Assembly: GCF_021018895.1 (NCBI RefSeq)
Contig: NC_079384.1
Location: 17,639,140-17,703,139, forward strand
DNA from: Seriola aureovittata
Taxonomy: Eukaryota; Chordata; Actinopteri; Carangiformes; Carangidae
Length of the DNA stretch: 64,000 bases
Direction: 5' to 3'
Below the pieces are notes generated by a model. The model made no database searches, was not told where the DNA came from, and saw only the letters and a program-made list of their open reading frames with translations. Shown in pieces: positions 13,007 to 26,500 of this stretch. The position numbers and the translations under genes were made by a program. Each line of letters starts with the position of its first letter. Within the stretch, counting starts at the first letter, position 1.

Positions 13007-16000
13007 CTCTCAGATACTGTAGCTGGACTTTAGTGCTGGAACAGAACCTGGATGTTGTGGCTGTTTAAATGGTAAATGTACTGCACTTATATATCATTTT
13101 CTAGCCTTAACACTCACAATACTTTTGGGCAATTTGGGGTTCAGTATCTTGCACTTCCGAATGTGGACTGTTGAGCTCGTTGGGTTACAGTCAGTTTAAA
13201 AGTCTATTGTTCCAGTCTGGTTGACACCTGGATGAGAATAAAAAGCGTGGAATGAATTTGTCTGCAGATAGAATCATCTGTTTGTTTTCTATTTCAGATA
13301 ACTGAGATGTTTTATTTGCACATGTTGATGTCGAGCTATATTCATGGATGTGTTTATACCCACCTCTGCAGTGAATTACTCTGCATTACATCACCTTGCT
13401 GCATTAATTCACACACTACATGTATAACCATCACTGTTGTTTATTAGATTTTATTTCGAGAAACTGCATAAATATATAAACGTTGTATTTTGGCTGTGGC
13501 AGTGACAGCCTCAGAGACGCTCTTTGTTTGAAAAAATTCCCCCGACTGCTCCCTGATGTTTTCTGCTCCTGTCGACTGTTGAAGGAAAATGCTGAAGCTC
13601 TGCGGCGAGACGCAGGACAGGCTCGCTCAGGAGCTCATCCTGTTCGAGCTCACCACGGAGAGAGACGTCATCGAGCCGCTGTACGACCTCGCAGAGGTAT
13701 GGAAATGACGGCACAACTGTCCCTGTGATTTGATGATATTTCATTTTGGAAGTTTGGATTTCCTTTGTTTTTTAATTAACTTTCCCAGTAGGTAAAAATA
13801 TCAAAATTTTGCAGTGATGAAGAGCAGGTAACAGAAAAAAACAAGTCAAGTCTGGGAACTAAAACAAGTAAGAAAATAAATTGAGAAAGCACCTGCATCT
13901 GTCTAATGTTTGATATACTGGACATGAGACTCTGATTAGTCTGAAAATGAACCAGTAAACTAATCTTCATGAGATAGAAAACCAGAGTTAGAGCTGAGGT
14001 TTACCTCAACAGGTGCAAAGCATCTGACAATACTGAATTTGTTCCTCATCCTCGTTCACATCAACAAACAAACAACCTCTGTGCTCTGTCCTCTCAGGTG
14101 GAAATCCCAAACATCCAGAAACAAAGGAAACACTTAGCAAAGCTGGTCCTGGACATGGACTCTGCACGCACACGGTGAGTCTGTTACTTTTTTTGTGTGT
14201 GTGAGAAACAGACTTAACTGTGATCAGAGAAGAAACTCCATCTCCTGTGAATGGACCGGTCCTGAAGCTTCCCACTGAGGATTTGATTGCACATAGTGAA
14301 GTTGTGTGGATTAGTTCAAACTCCTCATGCTGCAGTCTCCTGCTCAGTCTGAAAACCTGACTTAAAGTTTGTGTGATTTGATGTGGGGATGAATGATGTA
14401 CTTATCCTTAGTCAGTATATTACCTGCAGTAGATTCGGGACGACGCCCTCCCAGTTTGGAGAAGCAGCAGGAGCAGTGGCACAGAGGCTGAGTAATGTAC
14501 CGCTGTGGACGGGAAGAAAATGATTTTATCTACCTAAAAAATGCCCACCTAAAAAAACAATATCAGTTTGGGTATAGGCTTTATTTTGAATATTTTCACT
14601 GCTTTGATTTGTCGTCAAATAGCCCTTTATGGCTCAAACGGCTGATCTGCAGCATAATACAGTATGTGATGTCATCATCATTGCATTCTATATAAAAAGG
14701 TTGGATGGTCCTCTCTCTCCCTTCTTGAAAAACTTAATATCTTGTATCCATGTTAGTTTGGTCCACTGGACCACATGACACCAAGACTAATGACTGGCTG
14801 ATGCTCCATGTCCCTCGAGTTCATACTGATCTTGGAAGATCTACTTTTGGCTTTGTTGCACCTTCCACCTGGAACTCACTACAAAGTACTTTAAAAATGA
14901 ATTCGTTAGTACCTCTTGGTCATTTTAGATTCTTAATCTCTGACCTTTTAATTTTTGTTTGTACCTGTTTTCATTTATTATCGTCATTACATTGTTAATT
15001 GTATTTATGTGTTTGTTTTAATTGAATTTCTTTTTTAACTGGTATTTCTATCTACTCGACATCATTGTAAATGAGGGCTTTACCCTCAATGATTTCGGGT
15101 TTAAATAAAAACATATATGTAGATGAGCTTATGCATAGGAATACAGAAGTTCAGCGGTTGAGAGAATGTAGTCCCAAAAGAAAGGGTTGTTTGACTTTAA
15201 AGCCAGATTTAGCCTATTTTATTCTTTTTCCTGCATATCTGTGTCCAATAGTTGTTGAGATATTTCACTCAAGACTACAAATTTAAACTTTGTGGTGGCG
15301 CGACATGAAAAAGTCAGAGGACAAAATTTGTATTAATTATAAAAACTTAAGGTGAAAAAAAAATACCTGTCATTTTAGATGAAAGTTGTGGCTGCATCAA
15401 TTGTTGTCCCTGAATCTAAGACTCGAGCAGACATGTGAAAACCTCTCAGCAACCTTGAATTGCTGGAGTCATCGTGTCGGTTACAGATTCTCCTCCCCGT
15501 CCAATCAGAAAGTGTATTGTCTGATCTCTGAAACATACAATCACCACACTTTTCTTTGTGCTGATTCACGGTCATCTCAGTGCCATTATGAGCAGCGACA
15601 GGGGAGAAATGTGATTTTCCTCACTGCAGTCCAGTCTGCGAGTTTTTTTGTTTTTTTTTGTGACCCAAATCTGAGACTATTTCTCCCATCATGCCACTGT
15701 GTGCTGAGCTCCTCTGGCAGCGCTACATATTATCTCCACTCAGACTGTTCAGACACACAACTCAGACAGAAAGTCTGACAGACAGAGAGAGAAGAGGAGA
15801 GTCTGACAGGGAGAATCAGAGTAGAAAACAGATTAAGTTGAATGAATGAGGATGTATAGATAGAGTCAAGTGTTAGCATTTTGTCAGGCGAAGTCTTGAG
15901 TAATCCAGTAGCTTTTCAAAAAACTGGGTTTTGTTTGCCATGAGTCATTTTTTTAAAGTAGCTGTCAGGTTGTGTTGTCAGTGATTATTTCTCTCTGGGA

Positions 16001-17930
16001 CAAAAAGTCTTGACGCTGCTGAAGGCAAATGAAAATGTCTGATAAGTTTAACGGGCTGCCGACGTTCTCGTCGTTTTCTCTGTTTATTCTGTCCATCCAC
16101 AAAGCAAACTGACAAAGCGATGTTCTTCTGTTCTCAGGTATTATCAGTCCACTAAGTCTTCAGGGTTGTCCAGCAACCTGCAGCCGACAGGAGCCAAGGC
16201 CGACCACCTCAAGGAAGAGATGGAGGAGGCAGCCAACCGCATGGAGATCTGTCGAGTCAGTGCTCACTTCTACTCTCAACTGTGTGGCAGTTATGTCTCT
16301 CAGGCACAAATAAGGACTGAGTGATATTAGGTCTCTCACAACCGTCTTCTTTGTCGTAACACACTCTAGAAAATACTAAAAGAAAGAAAGAAATTATTAC
16401 GGTATCCCTCAGTAAAGTCACTGACGAATGTGGTCAGCTATGTTGTTTGTTGCTGTGGCGATGGAAGTCATGTTTTCAGCCCAGCTTTCTGTTTGTCAGT
16501 TAATTAGGATTTGTACAGAACTACACAACAGACTTCAATAAAATGTTGTGAATACCTGACTATATTTTGGTGCAGATAGCGCCACTGTTAGGCCATTTAT
16601 AAAGCACTTAAGACCCCGTTTACACCAAGTCACTTCATGCATCCGAGGTGGATCTGTTAGAATTGAAATCCAGTTCCTTGAGCCACCTTCAGATGAATTT
16701 ACATCTTGTGTTTGTGTAATCTCTCTTTATGATAACAGCAGCTAAGGTTACACTAAAATGACACAGAAATTAACTGTTGTTTTCTGTCTCATTGAAACAA
16801 GGAAAAATGGTTTCAGCCATTTCTACACATATGGTCAAATAAGAAGCGCACCAAACTACTTTACTGCTGATCTGATCCCTGATCAATTCAACCACTGAAT
16901 GATCTGTGTAGATTGAACTTTTGTGTCACACACTTGTTCATTAATTTGACTCATTCATGCATTTGCGTTTGTGTTAGCTTGTGGATAATTTTTAGTTAAC
17001 ACAAGCTGAACTACTGTTGTTTCCTACTAAAGTGCTAAAGTGCAGAAGAAGGAAAAGCAAAGATGGATGTGATCAAGCCAGCAAGTGTAAATGAAAGTGC
17101 CTTGGATGTTATCCGGTTAGGAGAATGAAAACGCTTTGATTTTTAACTCAGTTTCACATTTCTTCCATGTGGCCTCGTTTATATACTTTGCCATAATTCT
17201 TTTACACATTAATGGAACTGAAACAAAATTTAAACGACACATGTAAATATCAACTCCTGCAAAAATAGTTTCCTTTCACCTGGAGGTGGCACTAAAGCAG
17301 GTGATAGATTAATTTTGGTTTAAGTCCATGCAGATTAAATACATTCTATTCTTGCAATAATAATTCATTCAGAGGATTGTGCAGCCATGTTGGATGTGTG
17401 TGCACTTCTGCTTCTATATTCTATATTTTTGACTCTTTATAACCTTTTTCACAGCAGATTTGTCACAGCAGGAGACTCACAGGTGTTACTAATAACATTA
17501 ACTACGGCTCAGCTACATTAAATGTCCCAGTGAGCCAGTCTGCACAATACAGGCCCTGGAGCTAACAGCTGTCATTAATGTAATTAACGACACCTGCGCT
17601 TTTTCTCTTCTTAAAAGTCTAAATTTTCATATGTGACTTTTCTTATTCTTCAAATATTTTTTCTTCTCCCACCAGGACCAGTTATCAGCAGACATGTACA
17701 GTTTTGTGGCCAAAGAAATTGACTATGCAAGCTACTTCCAGACAGTAAGTACAGCATCTCTGCAGACTGAGGCACGAGGGAAGACACAAAAATATTCCAC
17801 TTGTCCATCACAGACTCTCTCTCTCTCTGACTAGCTGATAGAAGTCCAGGCTGAGTACCACAGGAAGTCATTAGAGCTGCTTCAAAGTGTTCTGCCCCAG
17901 ATCAAAGCTCATCAGGGTGAGTCTGACACC

Positions 17931-17979
<49 letters not shown>

Positions 17980-20483
17980 CTGCTGCGGTCAGTTTTGTGA
18001 TTCTAACCCCTCAATGTGCTGAAGTTCATATCATGATGAGAACATGTCCATGTGTTGGTTTGCACATGTTTGTGGTCGCCTGTGAACAGTTATGGGGTTG
18101 GAAATGAGCTGTTTTAATTACACAGTGGTCACTAAATTAGCTGGTATGTTTATGTATAAATCCTCAGCACAAGTGAAAGCTTTCCTTCTTGATCACATCA
18201 AAAGTATTTTTCTATGACATTAAATATTTGTGAATCAATAAGCAACTGTCAGGCAGCAATCGCAGAACCCACAGAGAGGAATTTAGTGAAAGCCACTCAT
18301 CTTTTCTCATTAATTTAATGTCAATTTTTAAGTTTTGTTCATTTCAAGGTCATTGAACTTAAAATTTAGTTTTTATATTCAGACCATGTTAGAAGTATAA
18401 ACATGAGTTGTTCTAAATTGAAGTGTTTTGACTTGAAATGAGGAGTTATTGATTAAATAAAATCCTACTTAAACCCATAAGAAATGCACAGACAAAAACA
18501 CACATTTCAAACAACCAGTATCATTGTGACTATGGCAGATAACGGTGTGTTCATGTGCTGTGGGGCCACATTGTTTATAGGGAATCGCTGAGTAAGACAA
18601 CAGGTTTTTGTGGCCTTCAGGTTCACACTGAAAATATAGTTTCTGTTTGTTGAGGTCACTTTGTGCAACCTGAGAGAAAATTCCTCGAAACACTGAGCAT
18701 CAGTGAAATGTAACGGCATCCCAACAGCAGAGTGTTGCTGTATTTTGTGCATCTGTGTGAGTGTAACACAGTGTGTTTGTGTTTCGACAGAGACCTGGGT
18801 GGAGAAACCATGCTATGGGAAACCATTAGAGGAGCACTTAGCGCTCAGCGGGAGAGATATTGCCTTTCCCATCGAGGCCTGTGTCACCATGCTGCTGGAG
18901 TGTGGTATGCAGGAGGAGGTCAGACACACAGCATCTGTCCTGATGGCTTTCACACAACACACACACACACACACGCAGTAAACAAAGCTACTCATGAGAC
19001 AGGTGGTGCCACCAAGATGAAGTCGCTCTTAATTACTGAAGGGGAAATGGTATCTAACAAGGTCTAGGCTACAGTTTGATTTTCACACAGCAGTTTGTCT
19101 TCACTGTTTAATTTATGTGTGAAGGTAAGAAATCCCTTAACAATGAGAAATCAGTTCAATGAGCGGTTCACTGGAACCAGTGCAGCTTTAATTACTCGGC
19201 ATTATGAATGAGTTCTTTCCAGTCTCATTTGGTCTTTGTTAAACATCCTGGATGATGTTTGGCACTGTGGTGCAGAACAGGGCAGAGAAAGATTTGTCTA
19301 ATTTTGTGTTAATTCAATCCAGTTAATCCTGAACCTCAGAAGTTTCAGAGGCAAATTTGTGTGGAAGGTAAAAGGAATTCATTCCTGATGTTAAAGGAAA
19401 AACACACTGACCTTTGGGGATGAATGAGCTGCTGCTGACTCAGCTGTTCATTCAGCTGCAGTTTTACAGTTGTGATGTAGGTCTGGTTTCAGAAATGCAG
19501 GGGACACAGAGTAACCAAGTGAATACAGTTTAATTTATATACATAACATTCAGGAACAAGTTGGGGCTCATTGTTCATTGACAACTAAAGACTTAGAAAT
19601 ATAATGTAAACAGTTGTATTATTATTATTGAAATATAACTCTACTTAAAATGACATGTATTACTGATAGAGGCTTGATACGTAAAGGGTCAGTCCACCAA
19701 TAGAAGGATCAGGTTACTCGTAATAAGGAGCTACTACTACTAGTACTCTGACTGTGAAAAAAGTTGCATCATGTCTTCTGTGGCCCAGCAGGAGCTTCTT
19801 AAAGTCTCTTGAGAGTCCTAGGACTTTAGCAAAGTGAATAGCAAAATTGTTGGATGTTGAAATTGTGCATCTTAACTAAAAAAAAAAAAAACAAGGCTAA
19901 AAGAAAACAACACTTTTATTCAGTCTTTTATTGTTTCATTGATGTATGATTTATGGCCATTAATGACAACTTTCTGCCCTCAAATTGTCTCACTCTGGTT
20001 GAAACATTGTCGGCCATTTCCATGTAGAATGAAAGAAGAATGTAGTAGTGGGGGGGTAGTTCTTCATTCTTTTAAGCTGTGTATAACCACAACAAGCTCC
20101 ACCATGTCATCCCCAGTGGAATTTACACCTCCAGTTATCAGTAATCTGTAGTGTAAAGTACATTCACTCAAGTACTTTACTTGAGTAATTTCATTTGATG
20201 CTGCTTTATACTTATACTGGCAAATATTGCACTTGCTGCAGTTACAAGCGATTTGAGGATTCAAATTATTAAAACTGAATATAATCAACTGATAAACGTG
20301 ATGTATTATTATAGTTAAGTTACCCACTAGAATTTTGATTGCAGTATTTCTACACTCTGGTATTGCCAGTTTTACTTCAGTGGTAGATCTGAGTACTTCT
20401 CTTGCCACTGTCACTGATCAGTTATCCCTCTTTAGTTTCAAGAATTCCAGCTGTTGACTGCTGCTGTGGGTGTGAAATGACCC

Positions 20484-20531
<48 letters not shown>

Positions 20532-23500
20532 CTCTCTGACCGGTGTCGTCCTTGTCTTGTGGATCAGGGTTTGTTCAGAATCGCCCCCTCTGCCTCCAAA
20601 CTGAAGAAGCTGAAGGCGTCTTTGGACTGCGGGGTGTTAGACGTCCAGGAGTACTCTGCAGACCCGCACGCCATCGCAGGTGAGCCATCGACAAACACTG
20701 CCTGAACTTCCCCTTCCCCTCCTCCTGCTTGCACCTAATCTGTTTCCATGACCACTTATTACCATCACCTAGAAGGTGCCTTACATGGGTGGATTTATGA
20801 GCTGGCACCCGCCGCTAGCTCGTTAGGGATCTTACTCCTGTAAATTCCTGGCAAACTCTATTATGTCCATGTGTTACTGAGACGTCTGCCCTCCGCTTTG
20901 GGAATAAACGTCTTAATTAAGCTGCCAAATGATCTGCAGAGAAGAACTCACTAATATTTTTTTAATCCCTTTGACTATTTGTTTTTATTTCTCCTGCACG
21001 TATTATTGATTCCTCTGCTGCTGTCATTCATGAATTTTCTGGTAAAGGTTAATTTGAAGGTCTTATGTAAGAGCCACACAGGAGAGTTAAAAGATTACTT
21101 TAGACTTGATTAGGATTCAGTTCAGTTCTCTAGCGGCTACAAGACAAGTTTCTGTCCATTCTTCTCCTCTTTATTGTGTTTCTTTTTCACTCCAAAACAT
21201 GTCTAGTAATAAATTCCAAATATAACTGGGATTAGTCTCAGACACATTCTTCATCTTGTGCCAAAAAGAAAGATGTTTTCTTGGCATCTTTTTGTTGCTG
21301 TCTCTGATTTGCCTTTAAATCCGACCTGTGACTGACGACAAAAGAAAGAGAAGCTTTCAGGCTTTTATGATGCTTTGACTGATCTTTCTTTTAATTCGAC
21401 TGCTGCATAATGCTGTTGTCAAATCAAAACCTTATATCTCAAATATAACAACTATTCATATATTCTAGCTTAAGAAAACAACACATGGTTGAAATTGTTG
21501 GGCCGTAAAAGAAAAATTAGTCGAGGGGATACTGCATGTTAATGAAGAAGCTCTCTGGTACATTCAAATGCCTCCAGTGTCATTAAAACAAGAATTGGTC
21601 ATCAAAACTGATTCAGTCAAAGAAAATTAATAACCTGTCATCTCTGTGGTATATTGTTTTCCAGTATAATTGTTTTTACACAGGGAATAGAATAAATGGA
21701 TAAAGTCTCTGAATACAAATATGTAATAATGAAGTAAAATGTGGCTCTTATGGCAAAACATTTAAGGAGGCACTTAACAGCAATGATTGTTTATTAAGAA
21801 CTGAGGGTTGTTGATGCAACAGTACATCCAGACCTAAGTGGATAAACTAATTTTCTCTCTTTTTTCTTTTTTTTTTTTTTTATGTTTTTTCATTTGCGTC
21901 AATAATAATAATTTACTTTATTTTCTGTTTTTGAGTTGCTGTTTTTTTTTTCTGTAATTTTTTTTGTTTTTGTTTGTTTGTTTGTAAGGTTTTGGGATGT
22001 AATATCTGACTGACAGTCATTTGTCTTCATGCAAAAGCCAGTTGCACAAACAGATTTGTTGTATGTGTTGTTTCCTCATACTTGGACTTCTCTCTTAGGC
22101 ACAATTCACAAATACAAATTCACGAGTCATATACAGATGGTGTAAAAAGAAAATACTCATTTGAAATGAATAAATGGCTTCATCTGAATTAATTTTGAGT
22201 TTAAATATGAAATTAATTCAATTAAAATATACAGAAAACAAACTTGATGCTAAATTAATGTTCTGTTCACCATGTGGTTTTTATCATCTTGCCAATTTAC
22301 TGAGAAGCCTTTTAGATTTAATGAGAGTGCTGCTTTTATGACATGCCATTGGCAGCTGTACTATTAATGTGACGCTTTATTGACTGCTATATTTGTTATC
22401 TTTCTGATTTCCGACACCTGAAGCTCTCTTTAAATCTTCTGTGACAATTTTCTGAATAAAACTTACCCACAAATAAAGTGGACCAGATAGCGTCATATGG
22501 CACCGTTAGTCATTTGCTGTCGTTTTGTCCCAGTGACCCAGTTAGGACGACTGACTGACTGACTGACTGAATAAACAGGTCTGGATCTCTTTGTTTTAAC
22601 CCTGATGAAGGTCATATCTGGTCGGTTTTTAAATTGTTTCTTGAAGAATCCATGTAACTAACAAAATTCCACATCTTAAATCTGTTAGACTATTAGTTTA
22701 TTTAACAGGGAACATGCAGTACATAACCAGAGTTAGCTGTATATCTAATTTACATCTTGGCAGGAAGATGTTAAAAACAAAGGTACAAAACAAACAATTA
22801 ATAAAATAAAATGCAAAATACATTACATAGTCTCCATATTGAAAAGCTCCTCCTGTTCAGCTGAACAAACGTGGAGATTCAGTATTTCTTCCCATCAGGA
22901 ACAACACAGTATGTCACATTATTAAATATCAAAGTCAGTTACTCAGCAGTGTTCACTGGAGCGTGCGGAGGAAGAGAGATGAATCCTAGTCGAGGCCATA
23001 TCCCTCTCTAATGATGCCATGTTAAAGTGAGTTAGCTCTAACAGCAAATGTAATTTGTGAGCCTCTCCTACAGGGGGGTGGGGGTGGTGTTGGTTGTGAT
23101 GGTGGAGGGGGGGCGAGCAGGTGTTCCTCTTCCATTCAGCTTCAGTCACAATCAGTTTGCTCTTCTGAGTAAACATAGTAAACCAGAGGAGCGTCCTGTG
23201 GTTTCAAAATAATATTTAATATGTTTATTTAGCCCCAACCGCACACAACATACCTACACACACACACACACACACACTCCAGACTCTCAGACATGTACGG
23301 AGACACACTCAGACAGAATGACAGCAGCCTCCAAGCTGTCTCCCAGCGAGGGACAGCCCGACTTCGTTGTTAGTCTTCCATCCTGTGAATCCCTGGGGGA
23401 AGTGAACGCAGCAGACCAGAGAGAGAAGAAGACAAGTCAGAGAAAAGCCCGGTGATCTGACGCCTTCCTCGTCAGCGCTGGAAAATGACGCCACTAGTTC

Positions 23501-26500
23501 TGGTCAAATATTGATTGGAAATAGTTTTCTGTTTATTATTGTTGAACTACAGTAGGTGGGTCTGTGTAGAATTGCACTCAATGCGCACTTTATTAGGAAC
23601 ACCTGTGCACCTGCTTTTTCATGCAATCAGCAAATCATGTGGTTTCATTGAGATGCATAAAATCCTGCAGAGCTTCAGTTACTGTTCACATCAATCGTCA
23701 CAAAGAGGGGAAAATGCATTTTTTAACCTGCTCATCGAGACAGAGAAAAGAAGTTCAAACCCAGCTTCTTTTCCCCGGCGTCACACACACCTGAGCAATC
23801 GCTGCTTGAAGCGAGCAGAAAATGTCAGATTGTTGGTTTTGGGAAAGTTACAAAATTGTCTGAAATGTCAGACGCAGCCCCCTCAGTTGCACCGTCGATA
23901 AGGTGAGGAGAGAGAAGGGGGTTCAGATGCTATTAGAGGATCTAACAGGCACTTTGATTGAAGAATACTGAAGCTTTTATAATGGACCACAATTTCAGCC
24001 AAGTGAAGACTGTCTGGCTTGTAGGATTGAATGGTAATGTTCAATGACACACACATAGAATGCCGTAGAGTCTGCAATAAGAAGAAGGAAATTACACTCA
24101 CATATACAATCACATCCAGGCCTGACAGTCTGATTCAGACTTCATTCAAACCTGTCCATTGAGAGCAGTTTCTGCAGTGGTTTGTTCTTCCCACACCCAT
24201 AATGAAATTTCCTCCAGAACAAAATACAGAGGCATCAGTCAAACACCACTGTATATACTGCACTGAATTGATTCTGTATTGAGTGGTTGAAGTGTTAATC
24301 CAGTCACAGCTGGTTTCCCTTCATGTTTCCTCTTTTGTTTTCAGAAAATATCTTGTTCTCATGTCTCCAACTGTGTCGTTTTTATACATTCTATACATAT
24401 ATATATCACCTGCTGGTCATCATACAGACACATCTGCATTATATATCATTGTATTTGTACAAATATTTACATGAATACATGTATTTATCATAGCTTTGTC
24501 TTGTTCTCTCCAGGTGCTTTGAAGTCCTACCTGCGGGAGCTCCCTGAGCCTTTAATGAGCTTTGAACTCTACAACGACTGGATCCAGGCCTCCAAGTATG
24601 TATCGCTTCAGTATAATAAATCAGTAGAGATGCCTGACCTTCCTTTCAAATCACATCTTTAAGTTAGAAACGTTTATACATGCTCCACCTTTCTCTAAAT
24701 GCAGCTCTTTTCTGCCCCCCCACAGCATTCAAGATCAAGACAAGAGGCTCCAGGCTCTCCTCAACGCCTGTGAGAAACTACCCCCAGCCAACAATAACAA
24801 CTTCAAGTGAGTCACTGTCTCCGTGTTTCACTCCCCTCTGTGCTCCTCTCCCAGAGACTGTTGTTTTCATTACCCAGGCCGACATGGAAGTAAACCAGCT
24901 AAAATAACCCAGTTAATCTAAAATCATTTGTTTAACTTAGTTCTTCAACTGCAGATGCAGGATTGATTGTGTCAAAACCATGATCAATCATATCATTGAT
25001 AAGTGCTGGGGTTAATTTAACTATGTATATATTCTAACTATGAAATAAAAAAAACAAGAACAACATCCTGAACATTACATTAAGATTACTCGGTTGTGTA
25101 TGGAGCCCTTTTCTCTTCTTTCATCTGCTGTTCCTTGTCTCCTCCCGTCCCTCCTGCAATTCACTCTTAAAGCTGCAGTAACTTTTTTTTGTTTGTTTGT
25201 TTATGTGTTTATTTTTTGTTTTAGCAAGTGAAAACAAGCTGTAGAAACTTAAGCATTCATCAGGAGTCGTGTTCATGTCCACCTGATGAATCTAAGTCCA
25301 GTGTTCCCTCTCTTTTAGCTCTGTGTTTGGTCTCCACCAGCTCCTGAGGAAAATATCTGCCTCTTTAGCTGCTAAATGCTCGACTATGTTCCCTCTCTCA
25401 CTCTTTAACTGTGTCTGTCTGCTGTTTGCTAGTAATGGCCAGTGGCTTTTCAGAGCCATAAATCAAAACTAAATAGCTGAAAGACGCTAAAACGCTTTGT
25501 AAAACTGAGGGGAACTGCAGAATCAGGAGATAATTCTCAGTTGGGTCCTTTTTATTTCAACTTAACAAAATTGAAAAACATTGAACAGTAATTGAGACAT
25601 TTTTGTTGCAGGGGTTGTAGCATAAAACTATTTATTGATTATAGCCAATTTAAGAGAAAAATCTGCCTTTCATGTTTCATTTTCAGTCACTTTACCTTCT
25701 TAGTATCTGTTTGCTTCCTCGTATCAGCAGTGGTGCTGAATCGATGAGGCTGGATCAACCAGCGGCTCTGATCGACACCTCCCTGAAAGGACTTTGACCT
25801 CAGTGTGAACCGCTGCTGAGAAAAAGGCTGTATACCTTAACTGTAGATCTATTAGCTGCTGGATTGAGATGAGTTGTGAATATTTGCTGAAGGACTTGCT
25901 CTCACGAGCAAAAGAAAACGCAGAACAAGAGGAGAGGAAGCAATGGTAGAGAAATTAAAGAGAGCGAGATACTGCAGCACTTGTCAGTGTCATCATCGAA
26001 TCGCACAAATAGGGTGTATTTTTAGACAGTCGTCCTCTGAGGAGACCTGTCAGACCTGTCCAGATGATCACTGCTCGCTGGAATGAGCCGCCTGATGTTC
26101 ATTCAACTGTAGTTGGGCTCAGGATGAGTCATCCAGCTCAGCTGCTCTCACAGAGCCACAGAAACCCACTGGCCCATTTCTCTCTCTCAGAGCCCCTACG
26201 AAGACCAGAGAATAGAAAGAGTAGTTTGCTGGAATAATGTGTTTTAGCTCAGTGTGCCTCATGAAGGCAGGGCATGATAAAAGCATAGTGTTGTTCAAAC
26301 CACACACAGTATAAGTCTATTGTTGGAAATAGACCTTATTTTAACCCAAAGAACTCAGGGTGGGAAACTTGGCCTGGATTAACAAGTACAGCCCAGTATT
26401 GTTCTGTTATTTCCCACATTTCTCATCAAGCTGAAAACTGTTTTTTTTCTTAGGTTGTGAAACGTTGACATGTTTGTTTGACAGGACAGGGATTCTTTAG

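Larger units (their letters stand above)
18919..20567. other. arhgap44 intron 10
   Basis: Holds a short CA run (about 18,950-18,975), a copy of an ACTTGAGTA-type dispersed repeat at about 20,140-20,400 and a (GT)n tract that ends 38 bp before exon 11. No other exon was seen. Confidence 0.6.

Noticed and set aside
15375..15778. 130-codon plus-strand frame in arhgap44 intron 6 and a minus-strand frame
   Set aside because: No family pattern, no splice logic; chance open frame in an intron.
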